Source: Azohydromonas australica DSM 1124 (GTDB lineage: Bacteria; Pseudomonadota; Gammaproteobacteria; Burkholderiales; Burkholderiaceae_C). From it: DNA of 64,000 bases. Where the stretch lies: positions 274,700 to 338,699 of the forward strand of contig NZ_AUMO01000017.1 in assembly GCF_000430725.1 (NCBI RefSeq). The letters are read 5' to 3'. A model generated the notes under the pieces. It worked only from the letters and a program-made list of their open reading frames with translations, made no database searches and was not told the origin of the DNA. Each line of letters opens with the position of its first letter. Positions within the stretch are counted from its first letter, which is position 1. The translations under genes were made by a program, and so were the position numbers. Of the stretch, positions 49,370-59,600 are shown in pieces.

Positions 49370-49561
49370 CTTGCGGTCCTCCGTGTGTAAAAGGGCTGGG
49401 ATCGGGCTTCCACCTTAGCCCCAGCGCACCCGCACCGGCAAGCGCCGTGCGCAAGCCTCAGGCCGTGGGGAAACCCGCAGGGCCACGGTGCGCAGCCCTG
49501 CTGATCCAGATCATGCCCGCGCGCCGGAGTTCCCCGACGCCTGCAGCGCGTCGTGGCCGGA

Positions 49562-50815
49562 TCAGGCCGGCACGGCGGCGATGTCCTGCGCCAGCGCGGC
49601 CACCGGCGTGCCGCCCGCAGGCGTGAGCAGCCGGTCCATGAGCTCGCGCACGCTGCGGATCTGGCTGCCGAAGGGCAGCGCGCCCTTGCCGCGGAAGAAC
49701 AGCCCCTTCTTGACCTCGCCGCGCAGCGCCGCGGCCAGCTGGTGGTCGATGCAGAACTGGCCCCAGCCCGGCAGCCCGTCGCGCAGCCCGCACTGCGCCA
49801 GGCAGTCGAAGACCTTGGTGCAGCGCGACTTGGCGTGCGCCTTCTCCTGCAGCCGGGGCTCGGCCTTGAGGTAGGACTGCAGCCACTGCGTCTTCACGCC
49901 GCGCGCGGGCAGGCCCGCCACGCTGGTGAACTCGACCATGTCCTCGTCGCGCGCCTCGGCCAGCACGCGCTTGAACTCCGGGTGCGCGTCGCATTCCTGC
50001 GTGACGGCGAAGGGCGTGCCCAGCTGCACGCCCGCGGCGCCCAGCGCCTGCAGCCGCGCGATGTCCTCGTAGCTGCGCACGCCGCCGGCGGCAATGATGG
50101 GGATCTCGCGCTCGATGCCGGCCTTCTTGAGGAACTCCAGCACCGCGGGGATGACGTTCTCGAAGTCGAAGCGCGGGTCGTCGAGGTCCTGCACCTTGGC
50201 CGCGCCCAGGTGGCCGCCGGCCAGGCGCGGGTGCTCGATGACGATGGCATCGGGCAGCCGCTTCTTGCGCTCCCACTTCTTGACGATGAGCTGCACGCCG
50301 CGCGCATCCGACAGGATGGGCACCAGCAGCGCCTGCGGGTGGTCCTGCGCCAGGTCGGGCAGGTCCAGCGGCAGCCCCGCGCCCACCACCACGGCGTCGA
50401 TGCCGCACTCCAGCGCCTTCTTCACGCTGGCGGCGTACTCCGCCACCGCGCGCATGATGTTGATGGCCAGCAGCCCGCGGCCCTGCGAGAGCTCGCGCGC
50501 GGCCTTGATCTCGCGCCCCAGCGCCTCCAGGTTGGCGGCGTCGATGAGCGCCTTGCCCTCGGCCTCGTGGCCCGCGTGGGCAGCCGCACCCTCGGTGCGC
50601 GCCATCAGGTCCGGATGGTGGCGGCGCAGGTCCACCGAGCTGATCGTGCCCACGCCGCCCAGGGCGGCCACGCTGCCCGCGAGGCGGTGTGCCGACACGC
50701 CCACGCCCATGCCGCCCTGCACGATGGGCAGCAGCGAGCGCCCGCCCAGCCGCAGCGGCTGCAGGCGGCTTTGCTCCAGAACGGGCACGAGGACGGGGTC
50801 GATGTGGGAATTCAT
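49562..50815 (-). CDS. Nitronate monooxygenase-like FMN oxidoreductase
   Basis: A 417-residue TIM-barrel flavoprotein. FMN-site text includes PIVQGGMGVGVSAHRLAGSVAALGGVGTIS near the N-terminus, IIAAGGVRSYEDIARLQALGAAGVQLGTPFAVTQEC and a central DAVVVGAGLPLDLPDL. It is longer than typical nitronate monooxygenases (about 350), with a C-terminal cysteine-containing extension (SRCTKVFDCLAQCGLRDGLPGWGQFC). The substrate may therefore not be a nitronate; related barrels also serve as enoyl reductases. The start MNSHIDPVLV is selected because upstream text is not family-like. Confidence 0.8.
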   Translation of the reverse strand: MNSHIDPVLVPVLEQSRLQPLRLGGRSLLPIVQGGMGVGVSAHRLAGSVAALGGVGTISSVDLRRHHPDLMARTEGAAAHAGHEAEGKALIDAANLEALGREIKAARELSQGRGLLAINIMRAVAEYAASVKKALECGIDAVVVGAGLPLDLPDLAQDHPQALLVPILSDARGVQLIVKKWERKKRLPDAIVIEHPRLAGGHLGAAKVQDLDDPRFDFENVIPAVLEFLKKAGIEREIPIIAAGGVRSYEDIARLQALGAAGVQLGTPFAVTQECDAHPEFKRVLAEARDEDMVEFTSVAGLPARGVKTQWLQSYLKAEPRLQEKAHAKSRCTKVFDCLAQCGLRDGLPGWGQFCIDHQLAAALRGEVKKGLFFRGKGALPFGSQIRSVRELMDRLLTPAGGTPVAALAQDIAAVPA

Positions 50816-50991
50816 GGGCACGACAGATTTCGGACAGGTTAGGGACGATACGCAGCCCGGCAGCGGCGAGTCTTGATCCTTGTCATGCCGCGCCGCGATG
50901 GGGTGCGCGATTCGCGCGATGCCCCCGCTGCCACTGGTGGGCTTGGACGCCGCGGCTTGCGGGCCCGCGCCACGCTGGCGATGCTGCGCCC

Positions 50992-51324
50992 ATGGCCCTC
51001 GAACACGCATCCCCGCTGCAGCCCATCCGGCTGCATCCCGACGGCACCCTGCCGCCCGACGCCGTGAGCGTCAGCTTGATCAAGAGCGCCGAGCTGCAGT
51101 TGCTGCGCGTGGTGCTTCGCGCCGGCAGCGTGCTGCCGGCGCACTGGGTGGCGGGCGAGTGCACCATCCAGTGCCTCACCGGCAGTGCCCAGCTCATTGC
51201 CGGCGCGCAGCAGCTCGACCTCGAAGCCGGCGACGTGGTGCTGGTGCCCAGGCAGCAGCCGCACGAGCTGCGCTCGCCGCACGAGGACAGCGCGCTGCTG
51301 GTGACGATCCGGCTGGGGACGTGA
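50992..51324 (+). CDS. Cupin-domain protein
   Basis: A 110-residue single cupin barrel: LRVVLRAGSVLPAHWVAGECTIQCLTGSAQLIAGAQQLDLEAGDVVLVPRQQPHELRSPHEDSALLVTIRL. The HxH metal motif is reduced to a single His (PAHW) in the first cupin box, while the second box has PHEL. Function unknown; possibly a metal-binding sensor or isomerase-like protein. It diverges from the nitronate monooxygenase-like gene. Confidence 0.8.
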   Translation: MALEHASPLQPIRLHPDGTLPPDAVSVSLIKSAELQLLRVVLRAGSVLPAHWVAGECTIQCLTGSAQLIAGAQQLDLEAGDVVLVPRQQPHELRSPHEDSALLVTIRLGT

Positions 51325-51372
51325 GCCGGCACACCTGAAGACCGGGCCGCGCCGGGCGGCCCGCAAGGCACC

Positions 51373-51819
51373 TCAGTGCAGCACCAGCACCGGCAGCTTG
51401 CTGCGCGACATCACGCTCTTGGTGTGCGAGCCGAACAGCAGCTCGCCGAAGGCGCCGCGGCCATGGGTGACCATGACGATCATGTCGCAGCCCTGCTCCT
51501 GCGCCGCCTCGACGATGGCGGCATCGACGTTGTTGTTGCGCGTGTAGTGGCCCTGGAAAGCCACGCCGGCCTCGCGCGCACGGATCTCGAAGCGCTCCAG
51601 CAGCTTGCGCGCATGCTCCTGCGTCATCTCGTCATGGGCGCTGGCGGCGCGCTGGTAACGGTCGGGATGGGTGCCGATGGACGTCGGCAGCGCCACCGCG
51701 GGCTCGGCCACGAAACCCGCGATCTCCGCACCCAGCTGCCGCGCCAGGCGAATGCTTTCGTCGATGGCCCGGCCCGAGAGCTCGCTGCCATCCACGGGCA
51801 CCAGCAGGCGTTGGTACAT
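51373..51819 (-). CDS. Universal stress protein (UspA family)
   Basis: A 148-residue UspA-fold protein. N-terminal MYQRLLVPVDGSELSGRAIDESIRLAR and the ATP-binding G-x2-G-x9-G-(S/T) type motif in THGRGAFGELLFGSHTKSVMSRSKLPVLVLH indicate an ATP-binding member. It lies 71 nt downstream of the cytoplasmic carbonic anhydrase gene on the same strand, behind the nar operon. AAGGAGGAAAC precedes the start. Confidence 0.94.
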   Translation of the reverse strand: MYQRLLVPVDGSELSGRAIDESIRLARQLGAEIAGFVAEPAVALPTSIGTHPDRYQRAASAHDEMTQEHARKLLERFEIRAREAGVAFQGHYTRNNNVDAAIVEAAQEQGCDMIVMVTHGRGAFGELLFGSHTKSVMSRSKLPVLVLH

Positions 51820-51890
51820 GGTTTCCTCCTTCGTTAACCAGTTCGTTCACTTTAGGCCGCGCCACGGCGCGGGATTTGAGCAGGCTCAAT

Positions 51891-52595
51891 TCAGCCGCCA
51901 TGCGGCGGCCACCGGCCGCCGATCTCGTTGAACAATTCGTGCGCGTCGGCCGGCTCGTCCTTGAAGGGGCCGGTGCCGCTGTGCTCGGCACGGGACGCGG
52001 GCACGAAGCCACCGCGCCGCACGTCGAAGACGTGGATCTCGCCGTCCTCGATCACGTAGTGCCAGCCGTGCAGCGTGAGCTGCCGCCCTTCGACGCGGCG
52101 GCGCACCATGGGGTAGTTCATCAGCCGCTCCAGCTGCAGCACCACGGCGCGCTGCTCGGTGCGGCGCAGCGCCTCGGGGCCGGGCACCACGGGCAGCGCG
52201 GCCTCGCGCGCCAGGTCCAGCCAGACGTTGAGGTTCTTCGCTTCCGGCGAGACCTCGCCATACAGCGCCTTCATCGCGCCGCAGTGGCTGTGGCCGCACA
52301 CCACGACGCGCTTGACTTCGAGCTGCAGCACCGCGAACTCGATGGCCGCCGCTGTGCCGTGGTAGCCGGCGGAACCGTCATAGGGCGGCACCAGCGCGCC
52401 CACGTTGCGCACCAGGAACAGCTCGCCCGGACCGGCGCCCGTCAGCAGGTAGGGCACCACGCGCGAGTCGGAGCAGCCGATGAAGAGCGTGGTCGGCTGC
52501 TGCCCGTGGTCCACCAGCTCCCGAAAGCGCTGCTCGTATTGCGGGAAGGCGTCGTCATGGAAGCGGCGCAGCCGCTGCAGCAGGTCGTCGGGCAT
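51891..52595 (-). CDS. can: Cytoplasmic beta-class carbonic anhydrase
   Basis: A 234-residue beta-carbonic anhydrase without an export signal. Zinc and dyad motifs are FIGCSDSRVVP and VVCGHSHCGAMKAL. The ATG at 52595 (MPDDLLQRL) gives a normal N-terminus; in-frame starts at 52622 and 52640 would add 9 or 15 residues. It begins 48 nt after the ppiC-like gene of the nar operon and may be transcribed with it. Confidence 0.92.
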   Translation of the reverse strand: MPDDLLQRLRRFHDDAFPQYEQRFRELVDHGQQPTTLFIGCSDSRVVPYLLTGAGPGELFLVRNVGALVPPYDGSAGYHGTAAAIEFAVLQLEVKRVVVCGHSHCGAMKALYGEVSPEAKNLNVWLDLAREAALPVVPGPEALRRTEQRAVVLQLERLMNYPMVRRRVEGRQLTLHGWHYVIEDGEIHVFDVRRGGFVPASRAEHSGTGPFKDEPADAHELFNEIGGRWPPHGG

Positions 52596-52643
52596 GGAAA
52601 TCCAGCGCAAGGCCCGCGCCATGGCGGCGCGGGACCGCAAGCG

Positions 52644-53531
52644 TCACTGCACCAGCGGCGTGTCCGCCACCTCGAAGGCCACGTGTTCGAGCTCGGCCGC
52701 ACCGCCCAGCACGCGCAGGTACTGCCGCAGCGCCGTGATCCAGGCCTGCTGCTGCAGCGACTGCGACACCGCCACGCGCACCTGCTCGAAGGGCTGCGGC
52801 TCGCCGCCCTCGCGCTCCAGCACCTCCACCACGTGCAGCCCGTGGCGGCTGTGCACCAGGCGCGGCAGCACGCCGACCTCAGGATGGCCGAAGATTTCCT
52901 TGCCGAACTCCGGCGCCACGTCCTGCGCCATCGCCCAGCCCAGCTCGCCGCCCTGGGCACCGCTGGGGCAGTTGGACAGCTCGGCCGCGGCGCGGCCGAA
53001 GGCGCCGTCGCCGGCATCGGCACAGCGCAGCTCCAGCAGCAGCACCTCGGCGCGCTTGCGCAGCGCGTTGAGGTCCACCCCCGGCGTGACGGCGAACAGC
53101 ACGTGGCGCAGGCGCACCCGCTCCGTGGCGCCGAATCGCGCCGGATGCGCGGCGTGGTGGCGGCGCAGCGCCGCCTCGTCCGGCTCGGGCAGCCGCAGCT
53201 CCAGGGCCAGCAGCTCGTCGATGGCCTGCGAGGCCGCGGCGCTGGTGCTGCCGTCGAGCTGCGGCACGTCGTCCGCATCCAGCCGCCCGGCGCTGATCGC
53301 GGCCTGGCGCAGCAGCTCGATGCACGCGCGCTGGCGCAGCTCCGTCTCGTCCGGGCGCCGCCCCTGCGCGTGCAGCGCCACGCCGTTGACGCGCGCCACG
53401 GGCTCGTTGGGGTCCACCGTGGGCGCGGCCATCGCCGGGAAGTCGCCGTGCTGGTGGTGATGGGCCTGGGCCTGGGCCTTCTTCTGGCCGCCGCAACCGC
53501 AGCCGCCGTGGCCGCCTCCGCATCCGCTCAT
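52644..53531 (-). CDS. PpiC-type peptidylprolyl isomerase of the nar operon
   Basis: A 295-residue parvulin-family protein. The parvulin core is RVRLRHVLFAVTPGVDLNALRKRAEVLL...CPSGAQGGELGWAMAQDVAPEFGKEIFG...HGLHVVEVLERE. The N-terminus is rich in Cys, Gly and His (MSGCGGGHGGCGCGG, then HHHQHGD), a possible metal-binding segment, and there is no signal peptide. It follows narI by 50 nt. A PPIase in this place is known in nar operons of related bacteria and may assist folding or maturation of the nitrate reductase. Confidence 0.87.
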   Translation of the reverse strand: MSGCGGGHGGCGCGGQKKAQAQAHHHQHGDFPAMAAPTVDPNEPVARVNGVALHAQGRRPDETELRQRACIELLRQAAISAGRLDADDVPQLDGSTSAAASQAIDELLALELRLPEPDEAALRRHHAAHPARFGATERVRLRHVLFAVTPGVDLNALRKRAEVLLLELRCADAGDGAFGRAAAELSNCPSGAQGGELGWAMAQDVAPEFGKEIFGHPEVGVLPRLVHSRHGLHVVEVLEREGGEPQPFEQVRVAVSQSLQQQAWITALRQYLRVLGGAAELEHVAFEVADTPLVQ

Positions 53532-53581
53532 GATCGATTCCTGTCTCAAGTCTGTTGCGTGAGCACCGGGCTGGCGCCGCT

Positions 53582-54391
53582 TCAGTGCGCCCCGTGCGAC
53601 GGCTTCACCGTCCCGGCCGTGCCCGTGCCCGTGCCGTGCACCTGCACCGCCGGGCGGCCCACGGTGTTCTCCAGCGTGCGACGCGGCGCCAGGTGGCCCG
53701 CGGGCAGGTTCAGCCGGCGGCTGCGCACCACCTGGTACGGGCGCAGCACGTAGGCCACCGAGGCCAGGCCGCTCCACACGTGCACCAGCCGCGTGAAGGG
53801 AAAGACCAGGAACAGCGTCATGCCCAGGACCATGTGGAGCTTGAACACCCAGCCCACCTGCGCCAGCTCGGCGCCGTCAACGCGGAAAGTCACCACGCGC
53901 TGTGCCCAGTCGGCCAGCACCAGCATCACGCTGCCGTCCATGTGCTGCGCGGAGAACGGGATGCTCGCCAGCCCCAGCGCCAGCTGCACCCACAGCAGGC
54001 CCAGCAGCATGATGTCGCTGGGCTTGGAGGTGGCGCGGATGCGCGGGTCCGACAGCCGGCGGTTGAGCAGGATGTTCACGCCCGTGAAGGCCATCAGCCC
54101 GGCCACGCCGCCGCTGGCCATGGCGATGAGCTGCTTGGCGCCCGTGCCCAGGAAGGGCTCGTACAGCGCGTGCGGCGTGAGCATGCCCACCGTGTGGCCG
54201 AACATCAGGAACAGCACGCCGCCGTGGAACAGGTTGCTGCCCACGCGCAGGCTGCCGCTGCGCAGCAGCTGCGAGCTGTCGCTCTTCCACGTGTACTGGT
54301 CGCGGTCGAAGCGGATCAGGCTGCCGACGAGGAAGACGGCCAGGCAGATGTAGGGATAAAGGCCGAAGAAGAAGTGGTCCAGGGCTTTCAT
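53582..54391 (-). CDS. narI: Respiratory nitrate reductase gamma subunit (cytochrome b)
   Basis: A 269-residue membrane subunit with about five helices, which takes electrons from quinol and passes them to NarH. Heme-ligand histidines are in NLFHGGVLFLMFGHTVG and in KLHMVLGMTLF / RLVHVWSG. The C-terminus carries about 35 extra Thr/Gly-rich residues. Its start overlaps the narJ stop by ATGA (54388-54391). Confidence 0.96.
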   Translation of the reverse strand: MKALDHFFFGLYPYICLAVFLVGSLIRFDRDQYTWKSDSSQLLRSGSLRVGSNLFHGGVLFLMFGHTVGMLTPHALYEPFLGTGAKQLIAMASGGVAGLMAFTGVNILLNRRLSDPRIRATSKPSDIMLLGLLWVQLALGLASIPFSAQHMDGSVMLVLADWAQRVVTFRVDGAELAQVGWVFKLHMVLGMTLFLVFPFTRLVHVWSGLASVAYVLRPYQVVRSRRLNLPAGHLAPRRTLENTVGRPAVQVHGTGTGTAGTVKPSHGAH

Positions 54392-55089
54392 GCTCGCGCT
54401 CCTTGGTTGGAAGCCGCGTGGGCGTTGTTCTTGCGCACGATGTGGATGGGTTGCGGCTGGCCGGGTGCGGCCTGCCCGCGGGTGCTGCAGCCGTCGAAGG
54501 CGGGCGGCTCGGCCCAGGCTTCGTCCAGGGGCTCGTCGGCCTCCACCTTCACGGCCTGCGGCTTTTCGCCGGCCAGCTCCAGCACCGCGGCGATGACGCA
54601 GGCGTACGGGCTACCGCGCTTGAGCAGCGCGCTGAAGATGGCGTTGAGGATGTGCGCCATCTCGCCCAGGAACTCGCGGCCCACCGCGGGCGGCTGCGTG
54701 GAGATGAACTCCAGCACCACCGGCAGGTAGTCCGGCAGTTCCTCGTCGCCCAGGTGCAGCCCAGCCTGCGCGTAGGTGTCGATCAGGTCGATCATGGCCG
54801 GGCCGCGCTCGCGCGAGTCGCCGTGCACATGCTCGAACAGGTGCAGCGAGGTGGCGCGGCCGCGGTCGAAGGTCTCGACGAACTGCGCCTCGACCTCGAA
54901 CGGGTCGGCCACGCCGAGCACCTTCATCATCTGGCGCAGCTCGGTGCGGCGCGCGGCGGGCAGCGCCGCCTCGTCGTCCAGTGCCTGCGCCAGCTCGGGC
55001 AGCGCCGCGCGCAGTTCGGCGCCCGGATAGCCCAGCAGCGCCGCCAGCACGCGGGCCGTGAGCCGGTGGTTCTTCACCTTGTTGAACAT
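54388..55089 (-). CDS. narJ: Nitrate reductase molybdenum cofactor assembly chaperone NarJ
   Basis: A 233-residue all-helical chaperone of the NarJ/TorD type: TARVLAALLGYPGAELRAALPEL, VEAQFVETFDRGRATSLHLFEHVHGDSRERGPAMIDL, LPDYLPVVLEFIS. It inserts the molybdenum cofactor into NarG and targets NarGH to NarI. The start has AAGGAG 6 nt upstream. It sits 17 nt after narH and overlaps narI by four bases. Confidence 0.95.
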   Translation of the reverse strand: MFNKVKNHRLTARVLAALLGYPGAELRAALPELAQALDDEAALPAARRTELRQMMKVLGVADPFEVEAQFVETFDRGRATSLHLFEHVHGDSRERGPAMIDLIDTYAQAGLHLGDEELPDYLPVVLEFISTQPPAVGREFLGEMAHILNAIFSALLKRGSPYACVIAAVLELAGEKPQAVKVEADEPLDEAWAEPPAFDGCSTRGQAAPGQPQPIHIVRKNNAHAASNQGARA

Positions 55090-55106
55090 CACGTGCTCCT
55101 TGCCTC

Positions 55107-56639
55107 TCAGACGCTGGCCTGGATGGGAATCGTCCGGCGCTTCTTGGCGCCGAACAGGCTGGTCTCGCCCGCGCCGTCGGAGCAGCCGTTGCCGAAGCTG
55201 AAGCCGCAGCCGCCGCGCACGTCGAAGGCGTTCTCGGCGTACTCGCGGTGCGTGGTCGGGATGACGAAGCGGTCCTCGTAGTTGGCGATGGCCATGGTCT
55301 GGTACATCGCCTCGACCTCGGCCTGGTTCAGCCCCACCTGCGCCAGCGCGGCCAGGTTCTCGCGCCCTTCCACGTGCTTGTCGCGCTGGTAGGCGCGCAT
55401 GGCCAGCATGCGCTCCAGCGCGCGCACCACGGGCTTCTCGTCGCCGGCGGTCAGCAGGTTGGCGAGGTACTGCACGGGGATGCGCATCTGCTGCACGTCC
55501 GGGATCTCGCCGTTGACGCCCAGGTGCCCGGCCTGCGCGGCCGAGGTGATGGGCGACAGCGGCGGCACGTACCAGACCATGGGCAGCGTGCGGTACTCGG
55601 GGTGCAGCGGCAGCGCCACCTTCCACTCCACCGCCATCTTGTAGACGGGGCTGCGGCGCGCGGATTCCAGCCACGCCTCGGGGATGCCGTCGGCGCGCGC
55701 CTGCTCGATCACCAGCGGGTCGTTCGGGTCCAGGAAGATGTCGAGCTGCGCCTGGTAGAGGTCCTTGTCGCGCTCCACGCTGGCGGCGGCCTCGATGCGG
55801 TCCGCGTCATAGAGCAGCACGCCCAGGTAGCGGATGCGGCCCACGCAGGTCTCGGAGCACACGGTGGGCTGGCCGGCCTCGATGCGCGGGTAGCAGAAGA
55901 TGCACTTCTCCGCCTTGCCCGTCTCCCAGTTGTAGTAGATCTTCTTGTACGGGCAGCCCGAGACGCACATGCGCCAGCCGCGGCACTTGTCCTGGTCGAT
56001 GAGAACGATACCGTCCTCCTCGCGCTTGTAGATCGAGCCCGAGGGGCAGGAGGCCACGCACGCCGGATTGAGACAGTGCTCGCACAGGCGCGGCAGGTAC
56101 ATCATGAAGGTGTTCTCGAACTGGCCGACGATCTCCTTCTGCGCCGCCTCGAACGTGGCGAGGTTCGCGTCCTTGCTGCGCTTGGAGAACTCGCCGCCCA
56201 GGATCTCCTCCCAGTTCGGGCCCCACTCGATCTTCTGCATGCGCTGGCCCGTGATCAGGCTGCGCGGGCGCGCGGTGGGCGCGGCCTTGCTCTCCGGCGC
56301 CGACTGCAGGTGGTCGTAGTCGAAGGTGAAGGGCTCGTAGTAGTCGTCGATCTGCGGCAGGTTCGGGTTGGCGAAGATGCGCATGAGCAGCTTCCACTTG
56401 CCGCCCTGGCGCGGCTCGATCGAGCCGTCGGCATTGCGAATCCAGCCGCCGTTCCACTTGTCTTGGTTCTCCCACTCCTTGGGGTAGCCGATACCGGGCT
56501 TGGTCTCGACGTTGTTGAACCAGGCGTATTCCAGGCCCTTGCGGTTGGTCCAGACGTTCTTGCAGGTGACGCTACAGGTGTGGCAGCCGATGCACTTGTC
56601 CAGGTTCAGCACCATGCCGATCTGTGCACGTACTTTCAT
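55107..56639 (-). CDS. narH: Respiratory nitrate reductase beta subunit (iron-sulfur)
   Basis: A 510-residue electron-transfer subunit. Cluster-binding motifs are CIGCHTCSVTC (residues 16-26), CEHCLNPACVASCP, CRGWRMCVSGCP and CIFCYPRIEAG...CSETCVGR. The Trp in CRGWRMC marks the 3Fe-4S cluster. It carries electrons from NarI heme to NarG. GGAG lies 7 nt before the start, and narG ends 30 nt upstream. Confidence 0.97.
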   Translation of the reverse strand: MKVRAQIGMVLNLDKCIGCHTCSVTCKNVWTNRKGLEYAWFNNVETKPGIGYPKEWENQDKWNGGWIRNADGSIEPRQGGKWKLLMRIFANPNLPQIDDYYEPFTFDYDHLQSAPESKAAPTARPRSLITGQRMQKIEWGPNWEEILGGEFSKRSKDANLATFEAAQKEIVGQFENTFMMYLPRLCEHCLNPACVASCPSGSIYKREEDGIVLIDQDKCRGWRMCVSGCPYKKIYYNWETGKAEKCIFCYPRIEAGQPTVCSETCVGRIRYLGVLLYDADRIEAAASVERDKDLYQAQLDIFLDPNDPLVIEQARADGIPEAWLESARRSPVYKMAVEWKVALPLHPEYRTLPMVWYVPPLSPITSAAQAGHLGVNGEIPDVQQMRIPVQYLANLLTAGDEKPVVRALERMLAMRAYQRDKHVEGRENLAALAQVGLNQAEVEAMYQTMAIANYEDRFVIPTTHREYAENAFDVRGGCGFSFGNGCSDGAGETSLFGAKKRRTIPIQASV

Positions 56640-56669
56640 GTCGGTACTCCGTGTCTTTTCGCGTGCGGG

Positions 56670-59600
56670 TCAGGCGTGTGCGGCCGCAACCGGCTCGTCA
56701 TCCAGCCAATCGACCTTGGCCATCTTGCGCACCACGACGAACTCGTCGCGGTTGGTGCCGATGGTCCCGTAGTAGTTGAAGCCGTAGCTGTACTGGGCGT
56801 AGCCGCCGATCATGTGCGTGGGCTTGGTGACGATGCGCGTCACCGAGTTGTGGATGCCCCCGCGCGTGCCGGTGATCTCGGCCCCCGGCGTGTTGATGAT
56901 CTTTTCCTGCGCGTGGTACATCAGCACCATGCCCTCGTTCACGCGCTGGCTCACCACCGCGCGCGCCGCGATGGCGCCGTTGGCGTTGAAGAGCTCGACC
57001 CAGTCGTTGTCCACGATGCCGGCCTTCTTCGCATCCACCTCGCTCAGCCAGATGACGGGGCCGCCGCGATTGAGCGTCAGCATCATCAGGTTGTCGCTGT
57101 ACGTGGAGTGGATGCCCCACTTCTGGTGCGGCGTGATGAAGTTGAGCGCGATCTCCTTGTGCCCGTTGGGCATGCGCTCCATCACCGGGCTCACGGCCTT
57201 GAGGTCCACCGGCGGGCGGTAGGCGACGAAGCCCTCGCCGAAGGCGCGCATCCAGTCATGGTCCTGGTAGAACTGCTGGCGCCCGGTGAGCGTGCGCCAG
57301 GGAATCAGCTCGTGCACGTTGGTGTAGCCGGCGTTGTACGAGACCTTCTCGCTCTCCAGCCCCGACCACGTGGGCGAGCTGATGATCTTGCGCGGCTGCG
57401 CCTGCACGTCGCGGTAGCGGATCTTCTCGTCCTCGCGGTGCAGCGCCAGGTGCGCGTGCTCCAGGCCCGTCTGCTTGGAGAGCGCGTCCCACGCCTTCAC
57501 CGCCACGTGGCCGTTGGTCTCGGGCGCGAGCATCAGCACGACCTCGGCCGCGTCGATGTCGGACTCGATCTTGGCCATGCCCTTGGACACGCCGCTGTCC
57601 TGCACCACGCCGTTGAGCTCGCGCAGCGCCTGCACCTCGTCCTTGGTGTCCCAGCCGATGCCCTTGCCGCCGTTGCCCACCTTCTCCATCAGGGGACCCA
57701 GCGCCGTGAAGCGCTTGAAGGTGTTGGGGTAGTCGCGCTCGACCACGGCGATGGACGGGGCCGTCTTGCCGGGGATCAGCTCGCACTCGCCCTTCTTCCA
57801 GTCCTTCACGCCGAAGGGCTGCGCCATCTCGGCGGCGGTGTCATGCATCAGCGGCGTGAGCACCACTTCCTTCTCCACGCCCAGGTGGCCGACGCAGACC
57901 TCGCTGAACTTCTTGGCGAAGCCCTTGTAGATCTCCCAGTCCGACTTGGCCTGCCACGCCGGGTCCACCGCCGCGGACAGCGGGTGGATGAAGGGGTGCA
58001 TGTCGGAGGTGTTGAGGTCGTTCTTCTCGTACCAGGTCGCCGTGGGCAGCACGATGTCCGAGTACAGGCAGGTGGTGCTCATGCGGAAGTCGAGCGTGAC
58101 CACCAGGTCCAGCTTGCCTTCGGGCGCCTTGGCGTGCCACTTCACCTCGGTGGGCTTGGCCTCGTCCACGCCCAGGTCCTTGCCCTGCACGCCGTGCGTG
58201 GTGCCCAGCAGGTGCTTCAGGAAGTACTCGTGGCCCTTGCCCGAGGAGCCCAGGATGTTGGAGCGCCACACGAACATGTTGCGCGGCCAGTTGTCCGGGT
58301 GGTCCGGGTCCTCGCAGCTCATCTGCAGCGAGCCGTCCTTGAGGCCCTGCACCACGAAGTCCTTGGCGTCCTGGCCCTTGGCGGCGGCCTGCGCGGCCAG
58401 CGTCAGCGGGTTGCTGCGCAGCTGCGGCGCGGAAGGCAGCCAGCCCATGCGCTCGGCGCGCACGTTGTAGTCGATCATGCTGCCGCCGAACCGGGCCTTG
58501 TCGGCCAGCGGCGAGAGGATCTCGTCGACGCCCAGGCGCTCGTAGCGCCACTGGTCGGTGTGGGCGTAGAAGAAGCTGGTGCTGTTCATCTGGCGCGGCG
58601 GGCGCAGCCAGTCCAGCGCGAAGGCCAGCGCCGTCCAGCCGATCTGCGGGCGCAGCTTCTCCTGGCCCACGTAGTGCGCCCAGCCGCCGCCGCTCTGGCC
58701 GATGCAGCCGCACAGCATGAGCATGTTGATCACGCCGCGGTAGTTCATGTCGGCGTGGTACCAGTGGTTCATGGCCGCGCCGATGATGATCATCGACTTG
58801 CCGCGCGTCTTGTCCGCGGTGTCGGCGAACTGGCGCGCCACGGTGATGGCCTGCTCGCGCGGCACGCCGGTGATGCGCTCCTGCCACGCCGGCGTGTAGG
58901 GATGGTCGTCGTCGTAGTCCTTGGCGGCGTTCTCGCCCGGCAGCCCGCGCGCCACGCCGTAGTTGGCGACCAGCAGGTCGAACACCGTGGCCACCAGCGT
59001 GCTGCGCTGCTCGCCCTCCTTGCCCAGCCTGATGCGCTGCACCGGCACGGCGCGGCGGATCACGTCGCCGGACTGCTGGTTGGCGTTGAAGTGCGGCGTC
59101 TCGATGCCGCCGAAGTATGGGAAGGCGACCATGGCGGTCTCGGCCTCCAGGCCATCGACCTTCTCGCCTTCCAGCGCGCTGAGCTTGAGCTTCACGGCCT
59201 GGCCGTGGCGGGCCTCCTTAGCCTCCAGGTTCCACTGGCCCTGCACCTTGCTCCAGCGGAAGCCGATGGAGCCGTTGGGCAGCACCACCTTGCCGCCCTC
59301 GTCGATGGCGACGGTCTTCCACTCCGGGTTCTCGGCCTGGCCCAGGTTGCCGTTGAAGTCGCTGGCGCGCAGGTAGTGCGCGGGCACGAGGGCCTTGCTG
59401 CCGTCGGCCAGCGTCTGCTCTTCCAGTTGCACCAGCAACGGCAGGTCGGTGTAGCGGCGCGCGTAGTCGTCGAAGTAGCTGCTCCGCTTGTCGAAGAAGA
59501 ACTCCTTGAGGATGACGTGGCCCATGGCCATGGCCAGGGCGGCGTCGGTGCCCTGCTTGGGGTGCATCCACAGGTCGCACAGCTTGGCGACCTCGGAGTA

